Made by a program: the position numbers and the translations under genes
The notes under the pieces: generated by a model
Told to the model about the DNA's origin: nothing
The model's database searches: none
Seen by the model: only the letters and a program-made list of their open reading frames with translations
IMG/VR virus record: IMGVR_UViG_3300028864_000113
Location: 1-20,220 of that record
DNA: 20,220 bases
DNA from: a virus
Direction: 5' to 3' (one strand)
Shown here: positions 6,661 through 14,838 of the stretch, piece by piece
Position numbering within the stretch: position 1 is the stretch's first letter
How the letters are laid out: every line of letters begins with the position of its first letter

Positions 6661-9213
6661 TTAGCGTTCTCCTGTTACTTTATTTTTCAATGCAGTTCTA
6701 GCCTTTATTTTTTCACGTTCAAGGGCGGCCATGTCTTTCATTTTCTGTATTTGCATCTGAACATCCATTTTCTTATTTTCCATATTGATCTTATCTCTGT
6801 CAATGTCCATCTTCATTTCATCAGACTTCTTCTCTTGGTCAATTTTCTTTTTATCAATATCGTGTTTCAATGTAGCTGCTCTTTCTTTTTGATCTAGTTC
6901 CATCTGCTTACTAAATTGATCAGCAGCATGTTTATTTTGATCTAAGGCTAAATTAGCTATTTCCATAGGGTCAGGAATACCATTCCCATTTACATCAAGA
7001 TTAACTTGACCTTTATAAGCTCCAATCTCTGCGGTAGTAATCCTGGTCTGATTATCAGTATCGATCTTATACTTTTCTAATTCAAGTTCTTGTTGTTTTA
7101 ATCCAAGTTCCTGTTGTTTGATTTCATCATTAGCTTGTTTCAATTGAATCTGACGTTGATTTTCTGCATCAGCTGATTGCTGTTGTTGTTCTGCTCTAGT
7201 CTTTTCAATCTGACCTAATTTAGTTTTAATCGCAGATACACTATCTAATGTCATTATTTCTGCAATATCTAAGATGCTTGCGCCATTCTGGATTGCAGGT
7301 TGATATAACCCTTTTACTAGTTCTAGATTCTGCATGTCTTTAGACGAATCAGAAATGAATACATCCATATCTTCGTAGAAGAAGTTGCCTGCTAATTTCA
7401 TAAAGATTCTAGTAGAGTCATTCATCATATATTGTATATTCTGACGTTTTGAATCTCTCCAGCATTCTTTTGCAGTGTTAAGCAGCATCCTTAATGCATT
7501 CTTCTTACATTGATTGTGCATCCAGAATAGTGGTTCAGTAATATTAGCAGAGTTAGTTGTAGCGGCATTTACATTTCCAACTAATTCACTTGGAGATATC
7601 TCACCTTGTCTTTGTCTACTAACACCAGATATTTCGGCTGTCATATCTTCGATCTTAGCCATTAAATTTATGTACTGACTAATTACATCAGACATAGTTA
7701 GATCAAGTGCTGAGATCTGATTAAACTGCGATGGTTTACCACCTTCTCTACCTGGTATATCCCAGCCTTCTTCATATGGATTAACGAAGTTAACGCCAAC
7801 TGCAGATAGATAATGCATCCATTTAGCAGCATCTATATTCATAGATTTAGGTATTTGAGTAATATCCATTGTTATTACTTTCCCTTTGTCCCTAGACAAT
7901 GCCAATTCTAGTCTATACCATACAATGATATACATATACTGAAGTGGCTTCATTATAGATACTAATGATCTAGACCTAGAATTAGTATTACTATATATAA
8001 CTCCAGAATATGGTAGTTTCTGCGAATTTAAATTATCTGATGATACAAATTGGTATTCTAGCGGCTGTATTCCTACGTATCCATCTTCCCCAAATCTATA
8101 TCCTTCCCATACTTCAATAACCCATTTCCATTCTATATCCAATTCATTTCCGATAGCCATATAATCCTCGCTAACTATCATCTGTTGAGGCTGGTTAGTT
8201 TCATCTAGAATAGTAACAAACCCAATCTTTTTATAAGACTTCCATGTTGCATGCCATAGATTTACTTGATTAACACTATTCATGTTATCATCTCCAGGAC
8301 CTGAAACTGTTTTCATGTCTAAATGGATATAATCTACATTAGATCCATCCCTGCCATAACTACCTGCACCGGGATTAGCATTAGTAAGTTCGAGTAGCTT
8401 GTCTAATTGTTTCTCGGTCATCTTATCGTATAATCTATCATATATCTCAGTATGAGACATTCTCATGCGTCTAACTGCCCAATCTCCATCTTCTATAAAT
8501 TCTAAATCTGGTGAATGGTCATGACCAAAATACATTGGATTTACATGCTCTAAATTAGGTTCTCCATTAATAACTCCAGTATAATAGATCTCTTTACCTG
8601 CAATTAATGCATCCTTCCACCCTTTATGAAACTCATGAGGAAGACTTAGTTTCTCTTTTAAATAATTTAAACTATGATATGCAGTTTCTTCCGCAATGTC
8701 TTTATAGTCTTTAGTTATAAAAGAAGATATTTTTTCTGGAGGCATAATCTCCCCTGTACCTAGTTTTGTTTGAAACTCTTGTGCTTGTTCTGGTGACATT
8801 GTAGACATAATCTCAGCCATCATATAATCAACAATCATCTTTTTCATTTGATCTTGTACATCAGATGAAGCATCTTGACTAGTTCTAATTACCCTAAAAT
8901 TAAATGGATGCTTAGTTTCCTCACCAAGTAATAGATCTATTTTCGGTCTGATTATATTAAAGTCCTGAGCAGTAGCAGGGAATCCATCGTCTTGTTTAAA
9001 TGGATCTGTAACATACTTTAAATCTTTTTCATCAAATATACTATTGTACAGATCATAATATGTCTGCATCTCCTCGAAGTTAGTTTTATCGGAACCAGAA
9101 GGAACAGTTTCCCCCATGCCAATAATATAATCTACGCAAGCTTCTCCCCACTCCTTAGTCTTCTTTTTAAGACTTAATTTTTGTGCTGGGAACATGGTCG
9201 TTGTGTTATTCAT
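6661..9213 (-). CDS. Portal protein, crAss-like
   Basis: This 850-residue protein follows TerL with a 1-nt gap. It would form the dodecameric ring at one capsid vertex through which DNA is pumped. The N-terminal half carries portal-like sequence (DFNIIRPKIDLLLGEETKHP, then RVIRTSQDA) and a central region with SGVSRQRQGEISPSEL. Residues about 675-850 are a Lys/Gln/Glu-rich, very long coiled coil. Inside it, at about residues 740-751, sits DVNGNGIPDPME, which fits the D-x-N-x-N-G-x-x-D-x-x-E calcium loop pattern. The length fits the long portals of crAss-like phages better than the shorter portals of most tailed phages. Confidence 0.87.
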   Translation of the reverse strand: MNNTTTMFPAQKLSLKKKTKEWGEACVDYIIGMGETVPSGSDKTNFEEMQTYYDLYNSIFDEKDLKYVTDPFKQDDGFPATAQDFNIIRPKIDLLLGEETKHPFNFRVIRTSQDASSDVQDQMKKMIVDYMMAEIMSTMSPEQAQEFQTKLGTGEIMPPEKISSFITKDYKDIAEETAYHSLNYLKEKLSLPHEFHKGWKDALIAGKEIYYTGVINGEPNLEHVNPMYFGHDHSPDLEFIEDGDWAVRRMRMSHTEIYDRLYDKMTEKQLDKLLELTNANPGAGSYGRDGSNVDYIHLDMKTVSGPGDDNMNSVNQVNLWHATWKSYKKIGFVTILDETNQPQQMIVSEDYMAIGNELDIEWKWVIEVWEGYRFGEDGYVGIQPLEYQFVSSDNLNSQKLPYSGVIYSNTNSRSRSLVSIMKPLQYMYIIVWYRLELALSRDKGKVITMDITQIPKSMNIDAAKWMHYLSAVGVNFVNPYEEGWDIPGREGGKPSQFNQISALDLTMSDVISQYINLMAKIEDMTAEISGVSRQRQGEISPSELVGNVNAATTNSANITEPLFWMHNQCKKNALRMLLNTAKECWRDSKRQNIQYMMNDSTRIFMKLAGNFFYEDMDVFISDSSKDMQNLELVKGLYQPAIQNGASILDIAEIMTLDSVSAIKTKLGQIEKTRAEQQQQSADAENQRQIQLKQANDEIKQQELGLKQQELELEKYKIDTDNQTRITTAEIGAYKGQVNLDVNGNGIPDPMEIANLALDQNKHAADQFSKQMELDQKERAATLKHDIDKKKIDQEKKSDEMKMDIDRDKINMENKKMDVQMQIQKMKDMAALEREKIKARTALKNKVTGER

Positions 9214-9214
9214 T

Positions 9215-11284
9215 TTAATTCCAATTTATTTCTACTGAGTTTTTTGTTATTTCTCCTAATGCATCATCTGATGATCCCCACCAATCCTTACTGAATAGTG
9301 GTTTATTAAAGAGATTGTTTTTTCTTACATCTGCGTTCTTTTTCTTTACATGCAGATTATGTAGTTGTTGTCTATATATCATTACCATTATGAGCGCTAT
9401 AACCCTATCAAAGTTTCCTTTGTCATTATATTGTATTAACTCTTCTATTAATGGTTCTGATAGTATCTTAGTTAGATTCTTTTTGCCTGGAGCATATTCT
9501 TCATTGAGCCATTCCTTTATAAGCCCCTCGCCATAGTCTTTTATTTGGACATTCATGTGAATGCCTTTTCTGCGTTGTACTGTAGACTTGCCTATAATAT
9601 CATTGATGATATCCGGTTGATCTGCTAGTAAATAATCAGAATGTTTTTGTGTAAAGTATGGGAATATACCTTTACGTTCATTTTCATAAAGTAACCTTGC
9701 ATTATAATACAGTAATAATTTACGTACATTTTCGTAGTAATCTTCTGCCGTGTCTGGCCGACCAGTATACTCTGCAACTATTATATCATAATACGATTCA
9801 AAGTCTTGTATACGCTTATATATAAATGTAGCGCCTAATGAGTTTGTCCCAGCCTTATCATGATCATATGGGTCACATCCTGCAATATATAATTGATTTG
9901 ATGTGTCCTTACTTGGATGTTCCCATATGACTATACTCCCCTCATGTTTATCATCTCTACCAAGTGGGTATTTACTTATATCACCATTTTGCTTAATAGT
10001 CCAATTAAGCTCTCCATTAATATAGTTTAGGTCACCTACCTGTTTATGTGATTGGAGTTTCCTGTTGGTACGTATTGCAGCCAACTGTATCATTAGTTCT
10101 TTCTTAGGAAATATGTTCCCTGTGAGCTCTAAAACAGCTTCTTGAGGAGTTATAGGGTTCTCTGCAATATACCTATCAATTGCTCTGGAATCAGACGATC
10201 CATCTATTACTTTTTGACGTTCAGACATAGCGTAATCAATAGCTTTAGTCTTTAGACTATTGCCATTCTTATCCATGAACATTCTTTTACTGTTTATGTC
10301 TAATACGGACATATTAGCATATACCGGCACAAAGAAAGCGCATGTATTCCCATCAGCTCCTTCATCCCATATATTTGGGAATGCTTTAATATTGTATCCA
10401 GCTGGATTATAGAACATTTCTTTTAGTCCATCAAATCTAGATCCTTCATCACCACCAGTACCGAATGCTATCATCAAACCAAAGGCTTTACCATCTTCTT
10501 CTACAGAAGGTCTAGCTATTTGCCATGCTTGCAATATATCTTTAAATGAACCAGCTTCTTCCCATAATATAAGTTTACCACGTTTACCACGAGCTTTATT
10601 GGGATCATTCTTTAATGATACTCCTATTATCTCGGATTTATAACCAACCTCGATCTTATTACCCATTTCATCAGTAGTAATAATAGAAGCCTTTCTATGC
10701 ATCTTGGTATTTACTGCTTGTCGTTTTTTAGACCATGCAGTATGTTCGTCTATAAAGTCCATATAATCCCATGCCTTAGTTAGCAAACCATCCCTGACTA
10801 AATATTCAGTTTCTGCAGCAATAGCATACCCTTTAGAGTCTGGTATTAGATAGTAGTTTCTATCTAACATAGAGCCACCTTTAAATGAATATCCTTTACC
10901 ACGAGACTTTAAAACGGTCATATGACCACCCTCTTCTTCTGCTTCTTGAACAGCAGTAAAGTAATAATAATCATAATCGTAAAAGTCAGGAAATTCCCTT
11001 GATTTTTCTCGACGAGTTTTTGTATTACCAAATCTATCTTTATACGTAAACTCTACTAATCTCAATATAGGACAGTAATTTAGATAGAAGTAATTATACC
11101 CACTTATCCAATCACCATCTGGAGCCATATAACCCTCTACACATCTTTCTGCTTCTGTATCCCAATATGTTAAATACTCTGTAGTCCCATATGGTGCAAA
11201 ACAGTAAACCCCGTGGTCCTGAAAGTGGATCGCGGGGATTCTGAATTTGTTAGAATTTAAAATCTTCTTACTAAAATTTACCAT
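9215..11284 (-). CDS. terL: Large terminase subunit
   Basis: This 689-residue packaging motor has both enzyme halves visible. ATPase: KSRGKGYSFKGG at about 127-137 is the Walker A-type loop, and GKLILWEEAG at about 236-245 is Walker B with WEE in place of the usual DE. Nuclease (RNase H fold): Asp471 in IAGCDPYDHDKAG, Glu534 in YENERKG, and Asp626 in GNFDRVIALIM are candidate metal ligands. The N-terminus (HFQDHGVYCFAPYGTTEYLT, NYFYLNYCPILR) is of the crAss-like kind. The protein cuts concatemeric DNA and drives it through the portal encoded next door. No small terminase is recognisable; one of the small genes upstream may fill that role. Confidence 0.93.
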   Translation of the reverse strand: MVNFSKKILNSNKFRIPAIHFQDHGVYCFAPYGTTEYLTYWDTEAERCVEGYMAPDGDWISGYNYFYLNYCPILRLVEFTYKDRFGNTKTRREKSREFPDFYDYDYYYFTAVQEAEEEGGHMTVLKSRGKGYSFKGGSMLDRNYYLIPDSKGYAIAAETEYLVRDGLLTKAWDYMDFIDEHTAWSKKRQAVNTKMHRKASIITTDEMGNKIEVGYKSEIIGVSLKNDPNKARGKRGKLILWEEAGSFKDILQAWQIARPSVEEDGKAFGLMIAFGTGGDEGSRFDGLKEMFYNPAGYNIKAFPNIWDEGADGNTCAFFVPVYANMSVLDINSKRMFMDKNGNSLKTKAIDYAMSERQKVIDGSSDSRAIDRYIAENPITPQEAVLELTGNIFPKKELMIQLAAIRTNRKLQSHKQVGDLNYINGELNWTIKQNGDISKYPLGRDDKHEGSIVIWEHPSKDTSNQLYIAGCDPYDHDKAGTNSLGATFIYKRIQDFESYYDIIVAEYTGRPDTAEDYYENVRKLLLYYNARLLYENERKGIFPYFTQKHSDYLLADQPDIINDIIGKSTVQRRKGIHMNVQIKDYGEGLIKEWLNEEYAPGKKNLTKILSEPLIEELIQYNDKGNFDRVIALIMVMIYRQQLHNLHVKKKNADVRKNNLFNKPLFSKDWWGSSDDALGEITKNSVEINWN

Positions 11285-11293
11285 TGTTGGGTT

Positions 11294-11593
11294 TTACTTA
11301 TTCAGCCATGCTTTGAATTGCGTATATTTTGCTTTTAAGAATGATGCAATCCAGTTGCCAATCCTTTTGAAAATATTCAATTTCTTAGTACTTTTTACTA
11401 CAATAACTTCTGGTGTTACAGATACTATTGTATCAGTTGTAGGGGCAGTAATAGTAATTGGTTTACGTTTACGTCTCTTATTGTAAGGTTTCTTTACTAT
11501 AGGAGTAATCTCAACTGCATCAACAGGAGCTACGATTTCATTTTTTGTAGGCGTCAATACTTTAGTAGATACCTTATTTGTGTTATTATTCAT
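11294..11593 (-). CDS. Small basic protein, unknown
   Basis: About 99 residues from ATG 11593; the frame continues to a TTG at 11599, which I consider less likely. A polar N-terminus leads to a strongly basic patch, KKPYNKRRKRKP, and then a Thr/Val-rich linker. The C-terminal basic amphipathic helix includes FKRIGNWIASFLKAKYTQFK. The composition suggests nucleic-acid or membrane-surface binding. It sits directly upstream of TerL, where small terminases are often found, but it shows no helix-turn-helix, so I leave it unassigned. Confidence 0.65.
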   Translation of the reverse strand: MNNNTNKVSTKVLTPTKNEIVAPVDAVEITPIVKKPYNKRRKRKPITITAPTTDTIVSVTPEVIVVKSTKKLNIFKRIGNWIASFLKAKYTQFKAWLNK

Positions 11594-11633
11594 AATCAAT
11601 AATTATTGTTTAGTACTCTAAACGTTGTTTAAT

Positions 11634-12131
11634 TTAATTTGTTTTATTATCAGTTATATATTCTACAACTGTTTGATCTTTTATTATATCTATACATTGG
11701 ACTACTTCCTTCTGGCTTTCTGGTTTCATTAATATGCCTTGAAAGTCTTCTTCGTTCAATTTAGCTTTAAATAACTTCCATCTTAATGGAAATGCATCAT
11801 TAGCAAAACCTTTTGTTTCTATTATCCAATCATTATCTACTCCACAGAAATCAGGAGTATATGCAATCTCTCTTACATTCTCTATTAGATCAAATCGCTT
11901 AGTAGAGGATAATATCTTCTTATTCTTATCTCTAGTAATCTTACCAGTATCCTCGTAACATCTGAAGTTTGATTTAAACTTTTGTATAAGAACATATGAT
12001 GCTGGTTGATATATAAATGGAATGTTATTCTCTTTCAATAGTTTGTAGCAGAATAACTCTAACCCTGATTTAAACTTTTGACCATCATATTCGTGAGTCT
12101 TTGCATTCTTAACCTTGACATTTTTAGTCAT
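11634..12131 (-). CDS. PD-(D/E)XK nuclease, T7 endonuclease I type
   Basis: This 165-residue protein carries the three parts of the endonuclease I core. FKSGLELFCYKLLKENNIPF at about 20-39 has Glu25, matching the FRSGLE segment of T7 gp3. YTPDF at 91-95 has Asp94, and WIIETKG at 102-108 has Glu105 and Lys107. T7 gp3 resolves Holliday junctions and branched DNA. DUF1064-type phage nucleases share the same layout, so exact substrate is uncertain. Resolving branches before packaging would explain its place two genes upstream of TerL. Its ATG overlaps the preceding small gene by 8 nt. Confidence 0.78.
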   Translation of the reverse strand: MTKNVKVKNAKTHEYDGQKFKSGLELFCYKLLKENNIPFIYQPASYVLIQKFKSNFRCYEDTGKITRDKNKKILSSTKRFDLIENVREIAYTPDFCGVDNDWIIETKGFANDAFPLRWKLFKAKLNEEDFQGILMKPESQKEVVQCIDIIKDQTVVEYITDNKTN

Positions 12132-12294
12132 TATCCCAATCTTTATATGAGTTTTTTGTAGTTATAACTTCAATATCATCATTAGGTTTATATAAGTTAT
12201 ATTGTAAAAAGTTAAGCTCTTTTTCAACTCTTTTATTCCATTCATCAAACTCTTGAGAGAATTTTCTTTGAAGCGCTAATAATATATTATCCAT
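12124..12294 (-). CDS. Small helical protein, unknown
   Basis: This is a 56-residue frame from ATG 12294 to TAA 12124-12126. It starts MDNILLALQRKFSQEFDEWN and ends in an acidic tail (YKDWDND). Residues about 1-32 form a likely amphipathic or coiled-coil helix. It fills an otherwise empty 214-nt gap and overlaps the nuclease start by 8 nt, which suggests coupled translation and a real gene. No family is recognised. A small accessory to the nuclease is possible but only by position. Confidence 0.68.
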   Translation of the reverse strand: MDNILLALQRKFSQEFDEWNKRVEKELNFLQYNLYKPNDDIEVITTKNSYKDWDND

Positions 12295-12345
12295 ATTGTT
12301 GTTTTATGACTAAGCACACTATTCATATGCCTAGTTAATTTTTTA

Positions 12346-12645
12346 TTATAGTTTAAATGATCTATTGGCTACTGTTCCACCAGTGTCTGTCATTATATAA
12401 TATACTGATGATTTATATAGTGGCATAACCGATGTATCAAAAAACGTTATTATTGCGTATACGTCATCTTTATCTTCATCAGACCAACCAAGTGTACATT
12501 CATTAAATATATCAGTGCTTTTATCTTTCTGTATATAACTGTAAAATCCGCCAAGTACAGTATCTGTTTCAACCATATCCTCATCTATTCTACGTAGAAT
12601 AAAAATAGTCCAGTCTTGTGTTTTATTAAATTTAATTGCATCCAT
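12346..12645 (-). CDS. Small phage protein, unknown
   Basis: This 99-residue protein begins MDAIKFNKTQDWTIFILRRI. It has alternating hydrophobic and polar runs that suggest a beta-rich domain (VYAIITFFDTSV, SVYYIMTDTGG). The repeated aromatic strands look like a small beta-sandwich. No motif is recognised. The gene is separated from its neighbours by about 50 nt on each side, more than most genes here, but no clear promoter word is present in either gap. Confidence 0.7.
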   Translation of the reverse strand: MDAIKFNKTQDWTIFILRRIDEDMVETDTVLGGFYSYIQKDKSTDIFNECTLGWSDEDKDDVYAIITFFDTSVMPLYKSSVYYIMTDTGGTVANRSFKL

Positions 12646-12702
12646 AATTGTATTTATTTATTTATATTGACTACTCTATCAAAGGTTTTCGTCATCTCCT
12701 TA

Positions 12703-13101
12703 TTAATTAATCCTCATTTGATCAAATTCTACTTTACCTTCTTGTATCAATCTCTTTATATTCTTCTGACCATCACTTAATTTAGATTCCCCTGACTTAA
12801 TCTCAAGTAATACTATCTTGTCTTCTTCAAATATAATGTAGTCTATAGGATTACCTAAGAAGTGTGCTTTCTTTGGGTTATATTTAAAGTCCTTTAAGAA
12901 TGGCGCTAAGTTCTCAGATATCTGGCCTAATCTGACTTCAGATGATTTCTTTTGTGATAATAATTTAGAATGTTCTGATACCATATCCTTGATAGTATCT
13001 TTTAGTCTGCATATTCTAAAATACATAGATGGAATAATCCAGCCAATCCAAACAAAAAATGCATAAAACAGAAACCAACCTATGTGATTTAATGTGTCCA
13101 T
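12703..13101 (-). CDS. Membrane-anchored Holliday-resolvase-like nuclease
   Basis: About 132 residues from ATG 13101, which follows the upstream stop by 1 nt; an ATG-less 15-residue extension to 13146 would overlap that gene. Residues about 8-28 form one transmembrane helix (GWFLFYAFFVWIGWIIP). A short coiled coil follows at about 33-53, then a nuclease-like domain: LGNPIDYIIFEEDKIVLLE, then IKSGESKLSDGQ. Asp87, Glu100 and Lys102 form the PD-(D/E)XK pattern. This layout fits my memory of the archaeal Holliday junction resolvase-related family (Endonuc_Holl, COG4741), which often has an N-terminal membrane segment. The substrate is not known from sequence. It could act on incoming or branched DNA at the membrane. 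Confidence 0.75.
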   Translation of the reverse strand: MDTLNHIGWFLFYAFFVWIGWIIPSMYFRICRLKDTIKDMVSEHSKLLSQKKSSEVRLGQISENLAPFLKDFKYNPKKAHFLGNPIDYIIFEEDKIVLLEIKSGESKLSDGQKNIKRLIQEGKVEFDQMRIN

Positions 13102-13102
13102 A

Positions 13103-13639
13103 TTATCTTGATTTAGGCATTTCGTAATGACCAACTTCACTACCACCCTGCACTCTAGATGATTCTAATTCATCCTTACGTACTTGTTTCTCTAGTGATG
13201 TTACAGACTTAATAGTCTTATCTAATTGAGCTCCGGCAGTTAATGCTTCTTTTACCATACGCATATCGAGGGTCCCTGTTACAATGTTATTTAAATACTT
13301 ACTTATGGCACTTAGTGTATTTCTATATCCAGTTAATAACTGTAGTAATAATGTATCCAGGAACTCTAAATATGTTTGTTCTGCATATATAATATCAGGA
13401 GTAGGTTCCCAATCTTCAGCAAACAATTCTTTCCTTAATCTTTCATCTCTATACTCTAATGGCATTGAGATTACATAAGGACTATCTGGATGATGTTTAA
13501 AGAATATGTAATCTATGTATTTGGTAGCTAAATCTTTATCTGCATTATCATTCCATATCTTTTTGAAACATGGAATTTCTAATGTATCTTGATGTATAAT
13601 TACCTTTCCTCCAACTATATCTGCTAATTTATTATTCAT
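13103..13639 (-). CDS. Phage protein with helical C-terminal half, unknown
   Basis: This 178-residue soluble protein begins MNNKLADIVGGKVIIHQDTL. The first half is mixed, with FFKHHPDSPYV near the middle. The second half is helical (LEFLDTLLLQLLTGYRNTLS, then KSVTSLEKQVRKDELESS), probably a coiled coil. I recognise no enzyme motif. Its size, helical content and place a few genes before TerL would also suit a small terminase or another assembly factor, but nothing specific supports this. Its ATG overlaps the preceding gene's stop by 8 nt. Confidence 0.72.
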   Translation of the reverse strand: MNNKLADIVGGKVIIHQDTLEIPCFKKIWNDNADKDLATKYIDYIFFKHHPDSPYVISMPLEYRDERLRKELFAEDWEPTPDIIYAEQTYLEFLDTLLLQLLTGYRNTLSAISKYLNNIVTGTLDMRMVKEALTAGAQLDKTIKSVTSLEKQVRKDELESSRVQGGSEVGHYEMPKSR

Positions 13640-13964
13640 ATTTTGCTCTAATTTTACCCTCTTTTAATAAGTCTTGAATGTAATTTTCTCTTACCCATGG
13701 ATCCCAATCCCATTCTGGAAATTCTTTATAGGTTATAGATATATCTCCATGTTCTATAGTCTTAAATTCTGGCTCTCTTTTCCAAAAAACAGTAAATTCA
13801 ACCCATAAATCCTCTTCTTGAAAAATATCTTTTCCGTATTTATCATTATATTCTTTATCAAGATACAATATAGATCCAATTTTTTCTCCTTTCACTACTC
13901 CAAGTCTTTCAAATTTAAACCCTTGAACGAACTGTGATATATCTGGAATATAATATCTATTCAT
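13632..13964 (-). CDS. Small paralogous protein, second copy of pair
   Basis: This 110-residue protein starts MNRYYIPDISQFVQGFKFER. The opening matches the next gene's start, MDKYYTPRIEEFHIGFEYES, in the pattern M-x-K/R-YY-x-P-x-I-x-x-F-x-x-GF-x-x-E. Later blocks also match in order: a D/W-V-x-F/V-x-Y/F strand and a DISITYKEF block against DVMISYSEL. The two genes therefore look like a tandem duplication. The protein is acidic and rich in aromatic residues (EFPEWDWDPWVRE). I have seen similar N-termini in other crAss-like genomes but know no function. It overlaps the upstream paralogue by 8 nt. Confidence 0.78.
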   Translation of the reverse strand: MNRYYIPDISQFVQGFKFERLGVVKGEKIGSILYLDKEYNDKYGKDIFQEEDLWVEFTVFWKREPEFKTIEHGDISITYKEFPEWDWDPWVRENYIQDLLKEGKIRAKYE

Positions 13965-14361
13965 TTATACCTAATTGTTTTAGTAATATAATTAGTTCTG
14001 ATTTGTTTTTAACCTCTAACCTATATATTAAATACAAGTCATCATATCTACCACTATTGTCTCTATAAAAATCCTTTGTCTTTATTCTAATTCTATGTAG
14101 TAACTCACTATAGGATATCATTACATCTCCAAAGTTTTCTATATTAACCCATTCGTCTATTTTAAAACCTAATGATTCTATATCTTCCTTATCGAGATAT
14201 TTAACTCTAACCCAATCTGATATTGTCTTATGACCATATAACCAACTTATAGTATATGAATTTGAAATAGACGGAATCCAGAAAGAATCAATTGGATCGA
14301 AACTTTCGTATTCAAATCCAATATGAAATTCTTCTATTCTAGGAGTATAATACTTATCCAT
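13957..14361 (-). CDS. Small paralogous protein, first copy of pair
   Basis: This 134-residue paralogue of the gene at 13632 shares its N-terminal pattern and its central strands (WVRVKYLDKEDIESLGFKID, then GDVMISYSELLHRIRIK). It is longer at the C-terminus, which ends in a leucine-rich helix (ELIILLKQLGINE). Two related small genes in a row suggest a fast-evolving accessory family, for example proteins that bind host targets, but no function is known. It overlaps the upstream dUTPase-fold gene by 8 nt, the same overlap as with its sister. Confidence 0.78.
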   Translation of the reverse strand: MDKYYTPRIEEFHIGFEYESFDPIDSFWIPSISNSYTISWLYGHKTISDWVRVKYLDKEDIESLGFKIDEWVNIENFGDVMISYSELLHRIRIKTKDFYRDNSGRYDDLYLIYRLEVKNKSELIILLKQLGINE

Positions 14362-14833
14362 TCGACTGTGGTAATTCTTCAGTAGTAGTAGTCTCTACAA
14401 TTTGCGTATCTGATGTTTCTACTGATTGTGACATTAATGATACTGCAGGAATTATATTTTCAGTAATAGTAATTGTTGGCAGTTCTACTATGATCATCTT
14501 TGCAAATACTTCACCTACTTCATATATTGCAGGAATTGAATCAGTATTAGTTTTAAATCGTGCTACAATCTCTTGTGGTGAATCAGACAGGAACGTTGCT
14601 ACCGAATTAGTCAATACTAATGAGTTACTATAACAGTTATCATTTATAAATAACATACCCACGTATCCGTCTGGAATATCAATCTCTAGTCCTGTTTTAT
14701 ATTCTAATACTAATCTGCCATCTCTTCCGACGCCAGTTGCAATAGCAGTACAGGTTAATTCAAATGCATTTCCATTGGAAGCTATTTGTGGCAATGTTGC
14801 CTTTTCGTCTATTCTTGTTATTCTTAATTCCAT
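14354..14833 (-). CDS. dUTPase-fold protein with degenerate active site
   Basis: This 159-residue protein follows the trimeric dUTPase layout. KATLPQIASNGNAFELTC at about 11-28 corresponds to the opening A-x-LP-x-x-x-S-x-G-AA-x-DL motif. TGLEIDIPDGYVGMLF at about 47-62 matches TG-x-x-x-x-IP-x-G-x-x-G. YEVGEVFAKMIIVELP at about 104-119 matches the G-D-x-x-AQ-x-I-x-x-x-x segment. The catalytic pieces are missing: DL is EL, the RSG motif reads IND, and the GVIDxxYRGE loop reads NSVATFLSDSPQEI. It probably no longer hydrolyses dUTP and may be a regulatory, decoy or structural derivative. A Thr/Glu-rich tail extends past the fold. Confidence 0.68.
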   Translation of the reverse strand: MELRITRIDEKATLPQIASNGNAFELTCTAIATGVGRDGRLVLEYKTGLEIDIPDGYVGMLFINDNCYSNSLVLTNSVATFLSDSPQEIVARFKTNTDSIPAIYEVGEVFAKMIIVELPTITITENIIPAVSLMSQSVETSDTQIVETTTTEELPQSNG

Positions 14834-14838
14834 TTTAT

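Noticed and set aside
12297-12345. Imperfect ACTA-GC/GC-TAGT hairpin between small genes
   Set aside because: Only short interrupted stems and no U-tract; not stronger than chance.
12649-12690. 13-codon minus-strand frame after an AAGGAG-like sequence
   Set aside because: Too short to support and the tail is a low-complexity AT run.
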